64,000 nucleotides of DNA from Calycina herbarum. Taxonomy: Eukaryota; Ascomycota; Leotiomycetes; Helotiales; Pezizellaceae. Positions 21,841 to 32,466 of the stretch are shown here, piece by piece. The notes under the pieces were generated by a model that saw only the letters and a program-made list of their open reading frames with translations, did not search any database and had not been told where the DNA came from. A program made the translations under genes and the position numbers. Position 1 is the stretch's first letter, and each line of letters begins with the position of its first letter. The DNA lies in NCBI GenBank assembly GCA_001414485.1, contig LLEY01000173.1:1-64000 (forward strand), written 5' to 3'.

Positions 21841-22884
21841 TCAAGGGGGTTTTGGGAGGGGGTTTAGCTTCAATCCGGACAAGTTGATACGAGCACCAGG
21901 TACAGCTGGTGGAGGTGGTCGGCCAGGTGGTGCAGGTGGTGGAGGTGGTCTTGCTCTACCACCTTGGTCAAACTGTAATCCAGACAAGTTCATACGAGCA
22001 CCAGGTACAGGTGGTTGTGGAGGTGGTACTCCACCGCCTTGGTTTAACTGTAATCCAGACAAGTTGATACGAGCACCAGGTACAGGTGGTGGAGGTGGTC
22101 TTTCTCTACCACCTTGGTTAAACTGTAATCCAGACAAGTTCAGAGGATGTGGAGGAGGACGGCCATCACCAGGTGTACTCCAGTCTCTTCCACAATACGG
22201 CGTACACTGATGCTCCTGCATAATCGCACGAATAGCTACCGGCCCACCATCGTTCTCACCATACCCGCCGACAACTGGACTCAGGAAAACGGGGTCAGTA
22301 AGCACATAATACGGATTTATCTTATTTCCATTCAGATCATCTGTATCAAGAATGCCACCTTGTAAGTCACAGAGCAGATTTCTCCCTTCCGAAATATGGT
22401 ATGACCAATGAGTGAGAGCGGCCATAGCATCATAACGAGGAATTCCAAAAAATGGTCTGTTCCTGTTCCTTTCATTGAGTACGCCCACATATCTTTCCCA
22501 GCCATTGATGCCATTGATAAATGGCTCGACCATCGTAACGCCATGTCCGGTATTCTCCATAAGCGAAGACGAGGAAGCTGTCCTACTTCCATCTGCACGG
22601 ATATGGAGGTCCCAAACCTCAAATCGGTTAAGAATGACCTTATAAGGAATTACTTGTGCTCTATTAAACAAGTCGATTATTTGCTGAGCTCCATTTAATA
22701 TGTTCTGCTCTGCTCTAATGTGTGTAAGACTGCCGTTCAGGAACCCCTTAGCAACGCAAGGTGTGTTTCTTCTACGACCATCGGTATATATACCTCGATA
22801 TGCTACCTTAAATGTCCCCCTTTCAAAAGGCTGAGCAGAAATATCTGTTCTAGTAGATAGATTGTGTCTTCCGTATTCAGACAT
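21841..22884 (-). CDS. alpha-kinase (MHCK/eEF2K type) with proline-rich repeat tail
   Basis: Intronless, 347 residues. The kinase domain (about 15-235) shows the atypical alpha-kinase signature: a nucleotide-binding PFERGTFKVAYRGIY, invariant-type Lys46 in CVAKGF, DLQGG with Asp173, LTDP with Asp197, and the zinc-binding H-x-C-x3-C end (His225, Cys227, Cys231). Family members phosphorylate Ser/Thr on substrates such as myosin heavy chain or eEF2. The C-terminal 100 residues are four copies of a unit with core NLSGLQ(F/L)(N/D)QGG (248-259, 273-284, 298-309, 333-341) joined by polyproline linkers such as PPPPPVPGAR, encoded by near-identical DNA repeats. Catalytic residues look intact. Polyproline suggests SH3, WW or profilin partners. 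Confidence 0.85.
   Translation of the reverse strand: MSEYGRHNLSTRTDISAQPFERGTFKVAYRGIYTDGRRRNTPCVAKGFLNGSLTHIRAEQNILNGAQQIIDLFNRAQVIPYKVILNRFEVWDLHIRADGSRTASSSSLMENTGHGVTMVEPFINGINGWERYVGVLNERNRNRPFFGIPRYDAMAALTHWSYHISEGRNLLCDLQGGILDTDDLNGNKINPYYVLTDPVFLSPVVGGYGENDGGPVAIRAIMQEHQCTPYCGRDWSTPGDGRPPPHPLNLSGLQFNQGGRERPPPPPVPGARINLSGLQLNQGGGVPPPQPPVPGARMNLSGLQFDQGGRARPPPPPAPPGRPPPPAVPGARINLSGLKLNPLPKPP
21865..22150 (-). repeat. in-frame minisatellite in alpha-kinase gene
   Basis: On the plus strand the phrase taatccagacaagttgatac, or a close variant, recurs near 21872, 21977, 22051 and 22127. It is followed by acgagcaccaggtacag and a GGT-rich stretch. The units are about 75 bases (one about 105), so every gain or loss keeps frame. 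Confidence 0.85.
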
Positions 22885-23789
22885 TTTCTTCGATTAGAGT
22901 GGTAGTTTTCAGATATAGTTATTTAATATATAGTAGAGTATACACGGATCTAATTATACACAATTATAGTATACTGTTTAAGATAGAAAGAAAAAATGAT
23001 TAGTCTTATTCCTTTGTCTTCCGAAGTTGCTCTCACAAAACAACAATGCTTTGTTTGAAAAGACTTTGTTGGAAAGAGAACAAAGAATACAAGACTTCCA
23101 CTCATCGTCACAGCTGAAATTTTAGTTTACTAGGAGGTGTCAGAATCGAATTGAGTGAACATGAATGAAATCGCCAGTAGTAAAGGTTATTATCCTTAAC
23201 AGCAGTTCAAATTACACCCATTGCACGCTGAATTCCAACATATCCTGCCCCCCTACCTCCTCCCATCACATCTATCTCACTTTCACCTTATTCCCGCCGC
23301 ATACTCGACAAGGTTAAAAAGAAGAAACGAAACCTGCAGCATCGAAGAATACAACGTAGAAAAAATCGGAAAAACAAAAGAAAAACACAGTTAAATGGAG
23401 GATGTTAGCTTCTAGCAACCTTTGCATGGGTTTGCGTTGAGATAAACACGTTACGGGTTATCCTGAGGGAAGCCAAATTACTGCCACTTATTCTGTCCAC
23501 ATGGTGCCCATGAACGTTTTAGAAACCCCTGAATCATAGACTTTAATAGAGAAGAAATGGTGACATGATTTTTTAAAGTGAATGCTCATGGTAGAAGGAA
23601 GATATTGTATGAAGAGACAATAGGTGGGTGAATAAACGTTGGTATTCCCATCATATCAAGGTGAGGTGAAGGTGAACTTATCATAGTGAGAAACTTCCAA
23701 TTATCTTTTCTCCTCATTTCAATCTTTGAAAAACATAATTTCATTCCTAAAACACACTCCCAGATCATGTCTGAAAAAGGACCATGAAA
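22885..23789. other. intergenic region, AT-rich
   Basis: Upstream of the alpha-kinase on the minus strand. The first 100 bases are strongly AT-rich (22910-22990). No gene or repeat was recognised in the remainder. Confidence 0.35.
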
Positions 23790-24281
23790 ATGGATCGATA
23801 AATCCCACCACGTTATACATGCACGGCAGCCAATGACAAACCACCTTCATATCACACTGTCAAACATCGCCAACCTCTGAAATTTACCGATGACCCAAAC
23901 AAGGATCCATGCGTAATAGCATTTACAACTGAAGACCACGAAATCCACGGAGACAGCGAGAGAGACATTCTCGTCCTCTATTGTCAAAAACTTAGACCTC
24001 AATCTAGTTGAAGACCCAAGAAATGGAGGAAAAGCTCTCTTTTTAATGAAAGATACGAGTAGATCAAATTGTTGTACGAGATGCTACAACTGTGGCAATG
24101 CTGTCGGTATAATAATGGGATAGTGTGGATGGTGGAACCTATTGATAAAGTGATGGAAGGATCAATTCATAGGAAGTTGCGTGGATTATTGGACCAGATC
24201 AAGAAGGGGATTAAGGGGAAATTTTGTATTGGAGATTGGACACTTGAGACTGGGAAATTTGGAGAACAGGGGTTGTGTTGA
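23790..24281 (+). pseudogene. broken paralogue of the adjacent small cysteine-motif gene
   Basis: Three reading frames together read as a diverged copy of the gene at 24536-24931. The first shared stretch is YTCTxxxDKPPxY, then a matching region ending LYCQ, then in another frame a cysteine cluster (CCTRCYNCGN against CASCPKCENE), then NNGIVWMVEPI against ANGLEWMRESI. The copy has a stop three codons after its ATG (ATG GAT CGA TAA), a stop after the LYCQ block, and frame changes before and after the cysteine cluster. It lies head to tail with the intact gene about 250 bases away, so tandem duplication followed by decay is the simplest reading. Confidence 0.6.
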
Positions 24282-24535
24282 GTTGGGGCTTGTTCATATT
24301 GCATTGTTCAATAAATAAAGGAAGCTATTAAACTAACAACGGATTCTTAAAGCATTTCTGGAAACCCTGATAATGTGAATAGCTAATATCCCGCAATGAC
24401 GAAGTGATTTTACATTTTTAATCGTTATTCGTGAATATATAGTCAACACCAATAAGAGCCACAGTTTTTTGAGCAAATCCGCGACTCAAATTTATAACCC
24501 TTTATTTCCTAGCATCAGAACCAAACCCAATCAAG

Positions 24536-24931
24536 ATGGAAACCCCACCTCCAAACAACAACCTACCATACTACACCTGCACACCAGAAACTGACAAACC
24601 TCCCCAATACACAAAAATCTCCTACCAAACAGCCCCAAAATACTCTAAAGCACCCACAAAACAGCCATGTATTCTCGAATACCTAAGTCCAGGCAATAAA
24701 AGCCCCCAAGTAACGATGAATCTCTACTGTCAATCCGAAAGAAAGGCTACAAGCCAAGAAAATGCGCGAGAGTGGAGTATCGAAGACTTGAAAAGGGGGT
24801 TAAGACCGTATATGTTTTCGAAACTTAAGGAGATAGCTGGTTCTTGTGCTAGTTGTCCGAAATGTGAGAACGAGGTTGTTTATGCGAATGGACTGGAGTG
24901 GATGAGGGAGTCTATTACCACAAATGACTAG
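24536..24931 (+). CDS. small protein with CxxCPxC motif, unknown function
   Basis: 131 residues in one exon. The N-terminal half is Pro/Tyr/Lys/Thr-rich (METPPPNNNLPYYTCTPETD), the middle ends in LYCQ, and the C-terminal third carries CASCPKC, which could bind one metal ion together with an upstream cysteine. There is no signal peptide or membrane segment. I do not recognise the family. Conservation of both blocks in the decayed neighbour copy supports this being, or having been, a real gene under selection. Confidence 0.6.
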   Translation: METPPPNNNLPYYTCTPETDKPPQYTKISYQTAPKYSKAPTKQPCILEYLSPGNKSPQVTMNLYCQSERKATSQENAREWSIEDLKRGLRPYMFSKLKEIAGSCASCPKCENEVVYANGLEWMRESITTND

Positions 24932-25254
24932 GAGCTGAGAACTGATGAGAGTTCTCGGGCAAGCACAACTCTTTCAGAAGAGAGTAGAAATTAAAACAAA
25001 TTTATACCTCCCTCAAAAACAGGTAGATAAGTATATTTAGTAAAGCTATGTGAAGTCTCCTAGTACATGAAAAAGTATGTGACTCGAGAATAATTCAAGC
25101 AAAAATTCCATTCACAATCCCCCAACTGAGCCTCAAGACTCACTTCGTGAATTCATCACTCAACTTCTACGAACTCCACTTTTACTTCATCTCCCAATCA
25201 ACTCAGTACACCTCCAAGTTTCAACCACCCCTGATGCCCACTCCTATCCTTTAG
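24932..25254. other. short intergenic region
   Basis: AT-rich first half (24975-25110), probably the 3' end of the upstream gene, then a C-rich leader. No gene is seen. Confidence 0.3.
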
Positions 25255-25869
25255 ATGTTCATTCAAAAGATCAAAATGTCTCTCCGCCGACCCTTCATAA
25301 AATCCATACAAGACTTGGAACCCAAGCCCCGATCCCGGCTCCGTAAAGCGCATATTCCGTACCGGAAGCTCCCCACACAAGCAGCGCAAGTCATTCCATC
25401 GCTCGCTCCGAACCGCTCTCTTGCACCCTCGCTTAACCACCAAAACCACCAAAACCAAAAGAGCCATAACAATTTCAACGATAAAAACAACACCTCAACG
25501 ACATCCCTAACTCTCCCCTCATCTCTTACTCTCCCCTCATCCATCACATTCTCAAGTCCCCCGATACCCACGTTACCTAACCTCACAAACCTATTCTCAT
25601 CATCCCGACCATCAACACACAACTTCATAAACCTATCATACACATGCACGTTCGATAAGCAACAATTTGAAATAAGTATGAATGCCGAATACGCGAGTCC
25701 TTTTTGGTCCGAAACGATGTTATGTCCCCTCTATGGAAGACTACTCGATATCGATGTCGAGGCGGCGAGTTGGGTTGTGGGTATGGGTTGGAATGCTTGT
25801 GGGGAGGAGAAATGGAAAGTGGCAATCGAGAAGGGGAAGGGGCAGAAGAATGGTAGGAGAGAAAGGTAA
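25255..25869 (+). CDS. basic, low-complexity hypothetical protein
   Basis: 204-codon ORF (alternative in-frame Met at 25276). The N-terminus is strongly basic (LEPKPRSRLRKAHIPYRKLP). It is followed by an Asn/His/Gln stretch (NHQNHQNQKSHNNF), a Ser/Thr/Leu tract with a repeated SLTLPSS, and a C-terminal part with spaced Cys and Trp (YTCTFDKQQF, FWSETMLCPLYGRLL). It is not recognised. An antisense ORF of 128 codons overlaps it, so coding strand and status are uncertain. A basic N-terminus with a Ser/Thr-rich linker could also fit a mitochondrial presequence, but that is speculation. Confidence 0.4.
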   Translation: MFIQKIKMSLRRPFIKSIQDLEPKPRSRLRKAHIPYRKLPTQAAQVIPSLAPNRSLAPSLNHQNHQNQKSHNNFNDKNNTSTTSLTLPSSLTLPSSITFSSPPIPTLPNLTNLFSSSRPSTHNFINLSYTCTFDKQQFEISMNAEYASPFWSETMLCPLYGRLLDIDVEAASWVVGMGWNACGEEKWKVAIEKGKGQKNGRRER

Positions 25870-26800
25870 AAGAGTGATGATTTAATGTAATGATAAGCAG
25901 CAACATGAAATTCTAAAAAATGGTGATGATCTAGATTGAATTACAAAAGAACCCATTACAAGCACCAATACCAAATCAAAGTGTATCCAATCATACTTGT
26001 ACTTCAGAAAAGTCTCTTCTCCACAAGAATTTTCAACAAGAGTATTCATCACGTGACCTAAGAATAAAACCTCCTAGTGGAGCTTTTTGCCTCCCAGGAA
26101 GGTCCATCTCTCAACCTTCAAGGCTAGAACCATCCGCTCAACAAGCGTTCGAACGCCCGCAATTGATTATTCAATCTGGATACCTGTACGGACGAGCAAA
26201 TCGCACTTTGCGGTGTTTGACTTCTTGCTCCTGTCAGTTACGTTGTGGCGCATGCCATACCTTGATCTTGATCTTGACCGATGACTCTCTCTCGAATCCT
26301 CGAACGATCGAGTGAGAGGAAACTTTATCGCGATCGTGGATCGCCGAGGATCGTCGGGAGATCTGAGAGACCCTGATTAGGAATGCCGGGATGAAGAACA
26401 AGGCAAGAACTGTAGGTCGTGCTGGTTGATGATTGAAGTTTTTTCCTTCCCCTTCTCGTTGCCTTGGTCCACGATCGGGAATGCCATTTTCTTCTCAAAA
26501 CAATTATTATCAAAAAAGACCCCTGCGGGCGGGCACCTCTTCATTCTCAAGTGAGCGATGAGTCAATTTCTATACTTATTATTCCTCTCTATTGGAATCA
26601 ATTCGGCGTCCAGTGATTCATCCTCGGTGGATCTTGTGGATTCCCTTCGTATCGCTCATTTTCAGGCGGCAAGCCTGAAATGGACGCCAAACACCCCCCA
26701 AAATAACCTAGAAATAAAATAATGACAGGCACAGCAAAATAAACACAAAATGGAAGAACCACCCCAACCCGGAAAGATGTTGATCTAACAGCCTCTTGCG
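25870..26800. other. intergenic region
   Basis: This 930-base stretch precedes the ankyrin gene. It contains short palindromic clusters (gatcgtgg/ccgaggatcgtcggg near 26330-26355 and ctcgaatcctcgaacgatcga near 26291) but no tRNA-like fold or ORF I can support. Confidence 0.3.
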
Positions 26801-29083
26801 ATGGAGCAAGCCATCAAAGAGGGAGAGCTCGAAGAAGTACGATGTCTTCTCGACTCCGGCACCAGTCTCACTGAAGCACCCGATGTCGAAACTCTATATT
26901 CTCCTCTTCATCTGGCCTGCGAACACGGCTACCTTCCCATCGCCAAATTCCTGATTGAGCGAGGCCATCCTGTTGATATTATCGATGCTCCCTTCTCCAC
27001 GCCATTTTGTTTCGCTGCGCAGAAGGGATCCCTGGATCTCGTCACACTTTTGCTAGAAAATGGGGCATCTTTTGAGAATGAGTACTTTAACCAGGCTACT
27101 GTTATCCAACTAGAAAACGAGGATGCGCCGTGTCTTGCAGTTAATGTGCACTGGCTCGATGGTGCGTCGTGTTTGTTGGATCGAGGAAGATGTTTGGGGT
27201 CCCAGACTTTGAAGGAGTTAGTACAAGTTTTGAGGCTGTACTCGAGACTCAGAAGGGTCCATCCCATTATCGATGCGATCCTGAAAAGGCGAAGGCGGCA
27301 AACTTCTGTCGAAGAATGAGTCGAAACCGAAGCCGGCGAAATGGTTGGATTTAATCATGTGTATTCTTCGAAAACAAGTTGAGGAAGGGATTGATCCTAC
27401 GAGCAAAGACGAGGAGGGACGTACAGCGATGTCAATCATTGTGGACATCAACCACTTGGATGCTCTAGAGTTTCTTGTTGAGCAAGGGGCTTCTGTATCG
27501 GAAGCGATACGAGAATCCGACGAGACACCACTACATGTTCTGGCCTCGACAGGCTTTTTGGAAGGAGTGGAATTCATGCTCGACCATGGCGCTGATGTTA
27601 ACGCCCCAACAACCTACAACGATACTCCACTTCATCACTCCCTTTACCATCTCAAGGTTGTCAGACTACTTGTGGAGCGAGGTGTAGATATCGAGGCTCA
27701 GGCCAAGCGACCACGCCTGGGTCCGGACACATTATGCAGTTTGGGGTGTGAGGAAGGTACGAAAGAATGCTTAGAACACCGAAGTTGGTTGGCCTTGCAT
27801 CTGGCAGTAATGCTACCCGCCAGGGAAACGGCAGAGTTATTGCTAGATCTGGGTGCGAATTTGGATGCAGTAGACGGGGAAGGTCGCTCTGTTCTCTGCA
27901 ATGCTTTATCGGTTTGGTCCGATCCAGCCTATGATGAATGTTCATGGGAATCGGAACCCATGGTGCGGATGCTGGTTTCTCGAGGTCCTAAGAATATATC
28001 TTTGCCGCCGCAGATTGCTAGGCGTGCTTTGTGCATGTCCGCCGCGAATGGCTGTGAGGACATTGCACGATTCTTGATCGGCTGTGGAGCACATATCGAA
28101 GCCGCCCAGCATCAGCTCGAAGACACTCCCTATAGAAGGATGTTCTATAATCCTACCTGGACGAATCCTCTCTTCGCTGCAGCTCGGAACAAAAAAGCTA
28201 ATATTTCACACCTGTTGATTGACGCGGGGATGGATGTCAATCCGAAGGGATCTGGAATTGCTCACACCACTTCATTATGCTGCCAGCTGGATCATTCCTG
28301 ATGAGGACGACTATTATTGTGGACCAGTTCAGGTCACAACTAAGACTGGTGAAATGGAATTAGCTCATGATGGTACCAAGGCACTCCTTGATGCTGGCGC
28401 TGATATCAACGCAACTGATAGCGAGGGCAGCACTCCATTACACAAAGCTTCTGAGCGCGAGCAAACTCTCTTTGCATTGAATCTGCTCCTTGAAAGAGGT
28501 TCACGAAACAATGCACTCGATAAACATGGACAAACTCCCCCTTTCAAAGCCGCGGGAAGCGAGAGTATTAAGATAATCCAAGTCCTTCTCGCCGCCGGTC
28601 TAGACGGGGATGCCCAAGACCACGAGACACCGTTTTCCACTTCGCAACACAATACAACTACCTCAACTCATTCGACTACTTCCTATCCCTAGGAATGGAT
28701 ATCAACAACTTCAACCACGACAACGAAAGCCCGCTCATCCGCGCATCCCAAAACCGCAGTGTAACTCTAGTCTCCCACCTCCTCTCTCTTCGTGCAAACC
28801 CCAACATCGCAAGTACATCCGGCTGGGCAACCCTCATGTACGCCGCGAAATGGACACCTCCATGGTCCAACCACCTAATGGACGACAAAGTCTCACCTCT
28901 CTACCCCCTTCTCGATGCGGGCGCAGATGTCAACACAAGAAAAGAGATAATTGGACGGCCCTCCATCAAGCGGTTCTCCTAGCTACGGATTTATCAACGA
29001 ACCACCGGTCAAGTTCTAGTGTCGATGCCATCATAGCCCTCCTCAATCATGGAGCGGGCGTGAATCTCCAGCCGCGGCGATAA
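26801..29083 (+). pseudogene. ankyrin-repeat gene broken by four frameshifts
   Basis: Five consecutive reading-frame segments read as one ankyrin-repeat protein of about 750 residues: 26801-~27290, ~27291-~28258, ~28259-~28630, ~28631-~28945 and ~28946-29083. The repeat consensus is clear in each: YSPLHLACEHGYLPIAKFLI, DTPLHHSLYHLKVVRLLVE, TPLHYAASWIIP, STPLHKASER, LLDAGADVN, and finally NWTALHQAVLL. At each junction the ankyrin pattern continues in the next frame and no splice site explains the change. Shifts are +1, +1, -1, -1, so the final frame equals the first. Either a pseudogene or an assembly with indel errors. Function, if any, would be protein binding. Confidence 0.7.
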
Positions 29084-29410
29084 AATACGAACGCTGGGTT
29101 GAAAAAAATCGAAAAGATGCCCGGAAAGATATATAATGAGTTATTAATAGCTACATAATACTATAACATGTGATTTCGATGTTCGTGCTTTCAAGTTTTA
29201 ACATGTAACCCATTGGCTCACTTGCAGATAACTCGTCGCTTACTCGCCAGTAACTCATAGCTTACTTGCAACTTACCTAACTGACAGGTTACTTGAGCGT
29301 TAATAGCTTACTTATAAGAAACGCATAGCGCGAATTACTAAGTTCCTTATACGTGACAAGTAACCCGCGAGCTTAATAATAATATAAATATAAGATTAGA
29401 TTTGATCTTA

Positions 29411-29841
29411 TAGTAAACTCTCGTTACTAGGATCTCTATTATAAGAATATTATTAGATAAATTGTTAGGATTTCTAGCCTGATTTTTTTAGGCAGTAGTT
29501 AAGGATAACCTCTAGAATAAGGATATTCTTATTATTCTCAGTTCTAAAAGATTTTATCTATCAAATCGAGCCTGTAAGTAATCCTTAGAGTAGGGATTTT
29601 CCTAGAAATTCAGGTATATATCTCCTGTTAGAGTATGCCACGAGAGCAAAAGCGTTCTATTCTATAATTTTCAAACTCCCGGGGACCATAGCTCTATTAA
29701 GAGACTACATACTCATTACCTAATATAACTTACAAAAAATTGTTCAGGTAGTCTCATGCCAAGACCCTCGACATAAGGATATCCTCACATATATCCTTAA
29801 AAATTTGGAACCGTCTATATCCTAGTAATGAGGTTTTACGG
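29411..29841. mobile_element. putative 431-bp inverted-repeat element (MITE)
   Basis: The ends are inverted repeats. The left end reads tagtaaactctcgttactag and the right end, reverse-complemented, ccgtaaaacctcattactag. Both are flanked by TA (29409-29410 and 29842-29843), as expected for Tc1/mariner insertion. The mismatches are mainly transitions. The interior is AT-rich and has no coding sequence. About 18 of 23 terminal bases match by eye. Confidence 0.55.
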
Positions 29842-30287
29842 TAATTGTTAAATTATGAGTTTTGGGGTCTTGTTTTTTGAGGGGAAACCTGGCCGATTCC
29901 AGCTGGTTCCGATCTTTTGAGCTCCAGCTCGATCTAGACAACATTACAAATGATCTCCGTGTAATTTGACCAGGCACTATTGAAGAATTGAAAAGTTTTT
30001 CTGTTCCAATTCATTTGATCTTCCGATTCGGGGTTACAAGGTAGTTCGAGTTAAAGCCGATGTACGAAGAAGATCACGTGGCACACCAGCCACCGCCTTA
30101 TTTTATAGGCTCCCAACCTCCTCTAATCTTCCAGGCCTGCACCACATCTTCTCCCCACCATGATTTCTTGTCGCATCAACACCATCACCCACCATTGCTT
30201 TCTTTTTTGGTAATCAGTGTCGCTGCATCGCACTCCTCTCCTTTCTTCCTCCAACGCGACCGTCACCTTCGACTCGGACCCGAATCG

Positions 30288-30293
30288 ACGCGT
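30288..30293. promoter_or_regulatory. MCB-like element upstream of RAD21
   Basis: The palindrome ACGCGT lies about 180 bases before the RAD21 start, with a further ACGCG at about 30350. ACGCGT is the core bound by the MBF cell-cycle factor in yeasts, where cohesin genes are G1/S-transcribed. The sequence match is certain; its use here is inferred. Confidence 0.4.
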
Positions 30294-30472
30294 GGTGGAA
30301 GAGACTTTGCGACCGCCTGATTTCGCGGAACCATCATAAACAACACACCGACGCGCTTCCATTTGCACCCACCTACCTACCCCCATCGCATCGACGACAC
30401 AACAACACCCCTCGCCACTTGGCGCATCAATATCTTGCATAGCTCTAGCTACTCTTCCATCTTATCATCAAT

Positions 30473-32466
30473 ATGTTCTATTCCGAGACCCTCCTCTCCA
30501 AGACCGGCCCCTTGGCTAGGGTCTGGCTCTCGGCCAATTTGGAGCGCAAGCTATCCAAGAACCATGTTTTACAAGCCAGTGTCAAGGACAGTGTTCAGGC
30601 GATAGTAGAACCAAACCAAGCTCCCATGGCCTTGCGATTGAGCGGTCAGCTTCTGTTGGGAGTTGTCCGAATCTACAGCCGAAAAGCGCGTTATTTACTA
30701 GATGACTGCAATGAAGCTCTTATTAAGATCAAGATGGTACGCGATGCCACTACTATCTTCGCTGGCTCTACTAATACGTTCTGTAGGCCTTTAGACTCTC
30801 TGGCAATAACGATATCCCCGCTGGCCTCCACATGCCATCTCGCGACGCGCTCATGCTTCCCGATGTTCTCACCGAAGGAGATAACCTCGAAATGCCTCCC
30901 ATGCCAGACGCCTCCTTCCTCTTATCACAAATTGACGATAATGTACAAACTGGACGTAAGCGCCGGGCCGGAAGTCGCGATATCAACCTACAAGAAGACT
31001 TCAATGGCAGCCAATTTCTACAAAACAGTATCGAGAACCAAACCGAGGAGGACCTATTAGAACCAATTGACGACCTCGATTTAGGAATTGATTTTGGTAT
31101 TGACTTTGGAGACATGGAACAAACAAAGGGAGACGAGACCATGGAATTCGGTCGAGACGCCCCAGAAGCCCGCGCCCCGGAGGACGACCTTTTAAGTGAG
31201 CTGGACGTGCAATTACCTGCCAAAGATATCATTGAACCAAGTGTTGAGCGCGACACATCTCTCAATCTTGTTTTTGACGATGACAATGATGCTGTTCGTA
31301 TCGACGAAGACGGCAACGTTGAAATGCAAGATGTCTATGATTTACCCCCAGATGTCTCCGAGCTTCCCGCAGCACCCCTCATTCGACCCCAACGTATGTC
31401 CGAATCACCACTCTCCGATTATGATGAGACGGTCATTCAACAAGGAGAGGCTGAGTACCTCGGAGAACGTAGTCTTTTCGAGCCTGGAGAAACCCCAGAG
31501 GCAGAAGCTGCGGCTGCTCCTCAACGAGCCAGAAAGGCCAAGGTCTTGGTACCAGACGACTCTACTCAATTAACCAAAGCACACATCCGAGCTCAAGAGC
31601 AAAACCGAGAAAAGATCCTTCGACCTCAATCATTCCTTCCTCGCGACCCGGAACTTTTGGCATTGATCGAGATGCAAAGAAATGGAGGATTTGTTTCAAG
31701 TGTCATTGGTGATGGACGAAGTTCAGCATGGGCTCCCGAGCTTAGAGGCATGCTTTCACTTGATACTATCCGAAAGAGCAGCGAGCTTAAGCGCAAGCGT
31801 GATAGTGGTGTTGCAGATATGGATTTCGACGAGGAACAAGGACCACAAAAGTCCCCACGACTTGATCTCGGCGAAGAAGAGGAGGAGGATATGAACGCTG
31901 GACTAGGCGATGCCGGTCTTGGTCGAAAGAGTCTCTCTGTTGCACCAGATGGAACAATGATCGAAATGGCTGGTGATGACGGATTTATGCTAAATTTGGA
32001 GGAGGATGACCACAACCCCGGTGCTGGCCTAGAACCAGAGTCACCTGGACCAAATTTTGATGATACCACCGCACCATTAGTTCACCCAGCCGATAGTGGA
32101 CCTGTCTCATTAGGCACCAAACACGCTGTTCACCTGCTTCGAGATAGATTCGGTGCTGAGGCGGCTGACAGTCCCGACAAGCGCAAAAAGACCAGCGTTC
32201 TTTTCCAAGATCTCTTACCGGAACGAACAACCACCCGAGCAGATGCTACCAAGATGTTCTTTGAGGTTCTGGTTTTGGCAACAAAAGACGCAGTCAAGGT
32301 CGAACAAGCTGAATCTCTACTTGGTGGTCCAATTAGAGTAAGAGGCAAGAGAGGTCTCTGGGGCGATTGGGCCGAGGCAGGAGCTGGTGGTGAGATTGCT
32401 GAGGAGGAGGAAGTGGGCCCTTCGCATGGTCTGGAGCGATCTACTGCTATTGCTGTTGCTGCGTAA
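30473..32466 (+). CDS. RAD21: mitotic cohesin kleisin subunit RAD21/SCC1
   Basis: Spliced model join(30473..30736, 30787..32466), 647 residues, with one 50-nt phase-0 intron. The N-terminus [19 protein letters not shown] and [20 protein letters not shown] (residues 1-85) form the SMC3-binding kleisin domain, and the winged-helix C-terminus ([13 protein letters not shown], then [16 protein letters not shown]) binds SMC1. The kleisin closes the cohesin ring holding sister chromatids until separase cleaves it. The middle is acidic and disordered, with candidate phosphorylation and cleavage regions. The somatic-type N-terminus favours RAD21 over the meiotic REC8, though without alignment this is not proven. 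Confidence 0.93.

Larger units (their letters stand above)
29084..30472. other. AT-rich repeat remnants, then RAD21 promoter
   Basis: 29084-29850 is AT-rich with degenerate direct repeats (variants of taactcg and gcttact around 29210-29300) and the inverted-repeat element listed separately. From about 30060 the composition becomes C-rich and normal, forming the RAD21 promoter and leader. No gene is seen. Confidence 0.4.

Noticed and set aside
21833..22210. Plus-strand glycine/proline-rich ORF
   Set aside because: It is the antisense of the alpha-kinase repeat tail; the minus frame is far longer and carries a recognisable kinase domain.
25263..25649. Minus-strand 128-codon ORF overlapping the basic hypothetical protein
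   Set aside because: It is very Trp/Phe-rich and looks like the reverse of Asn/His/Gln codons; the plus frame is longer.
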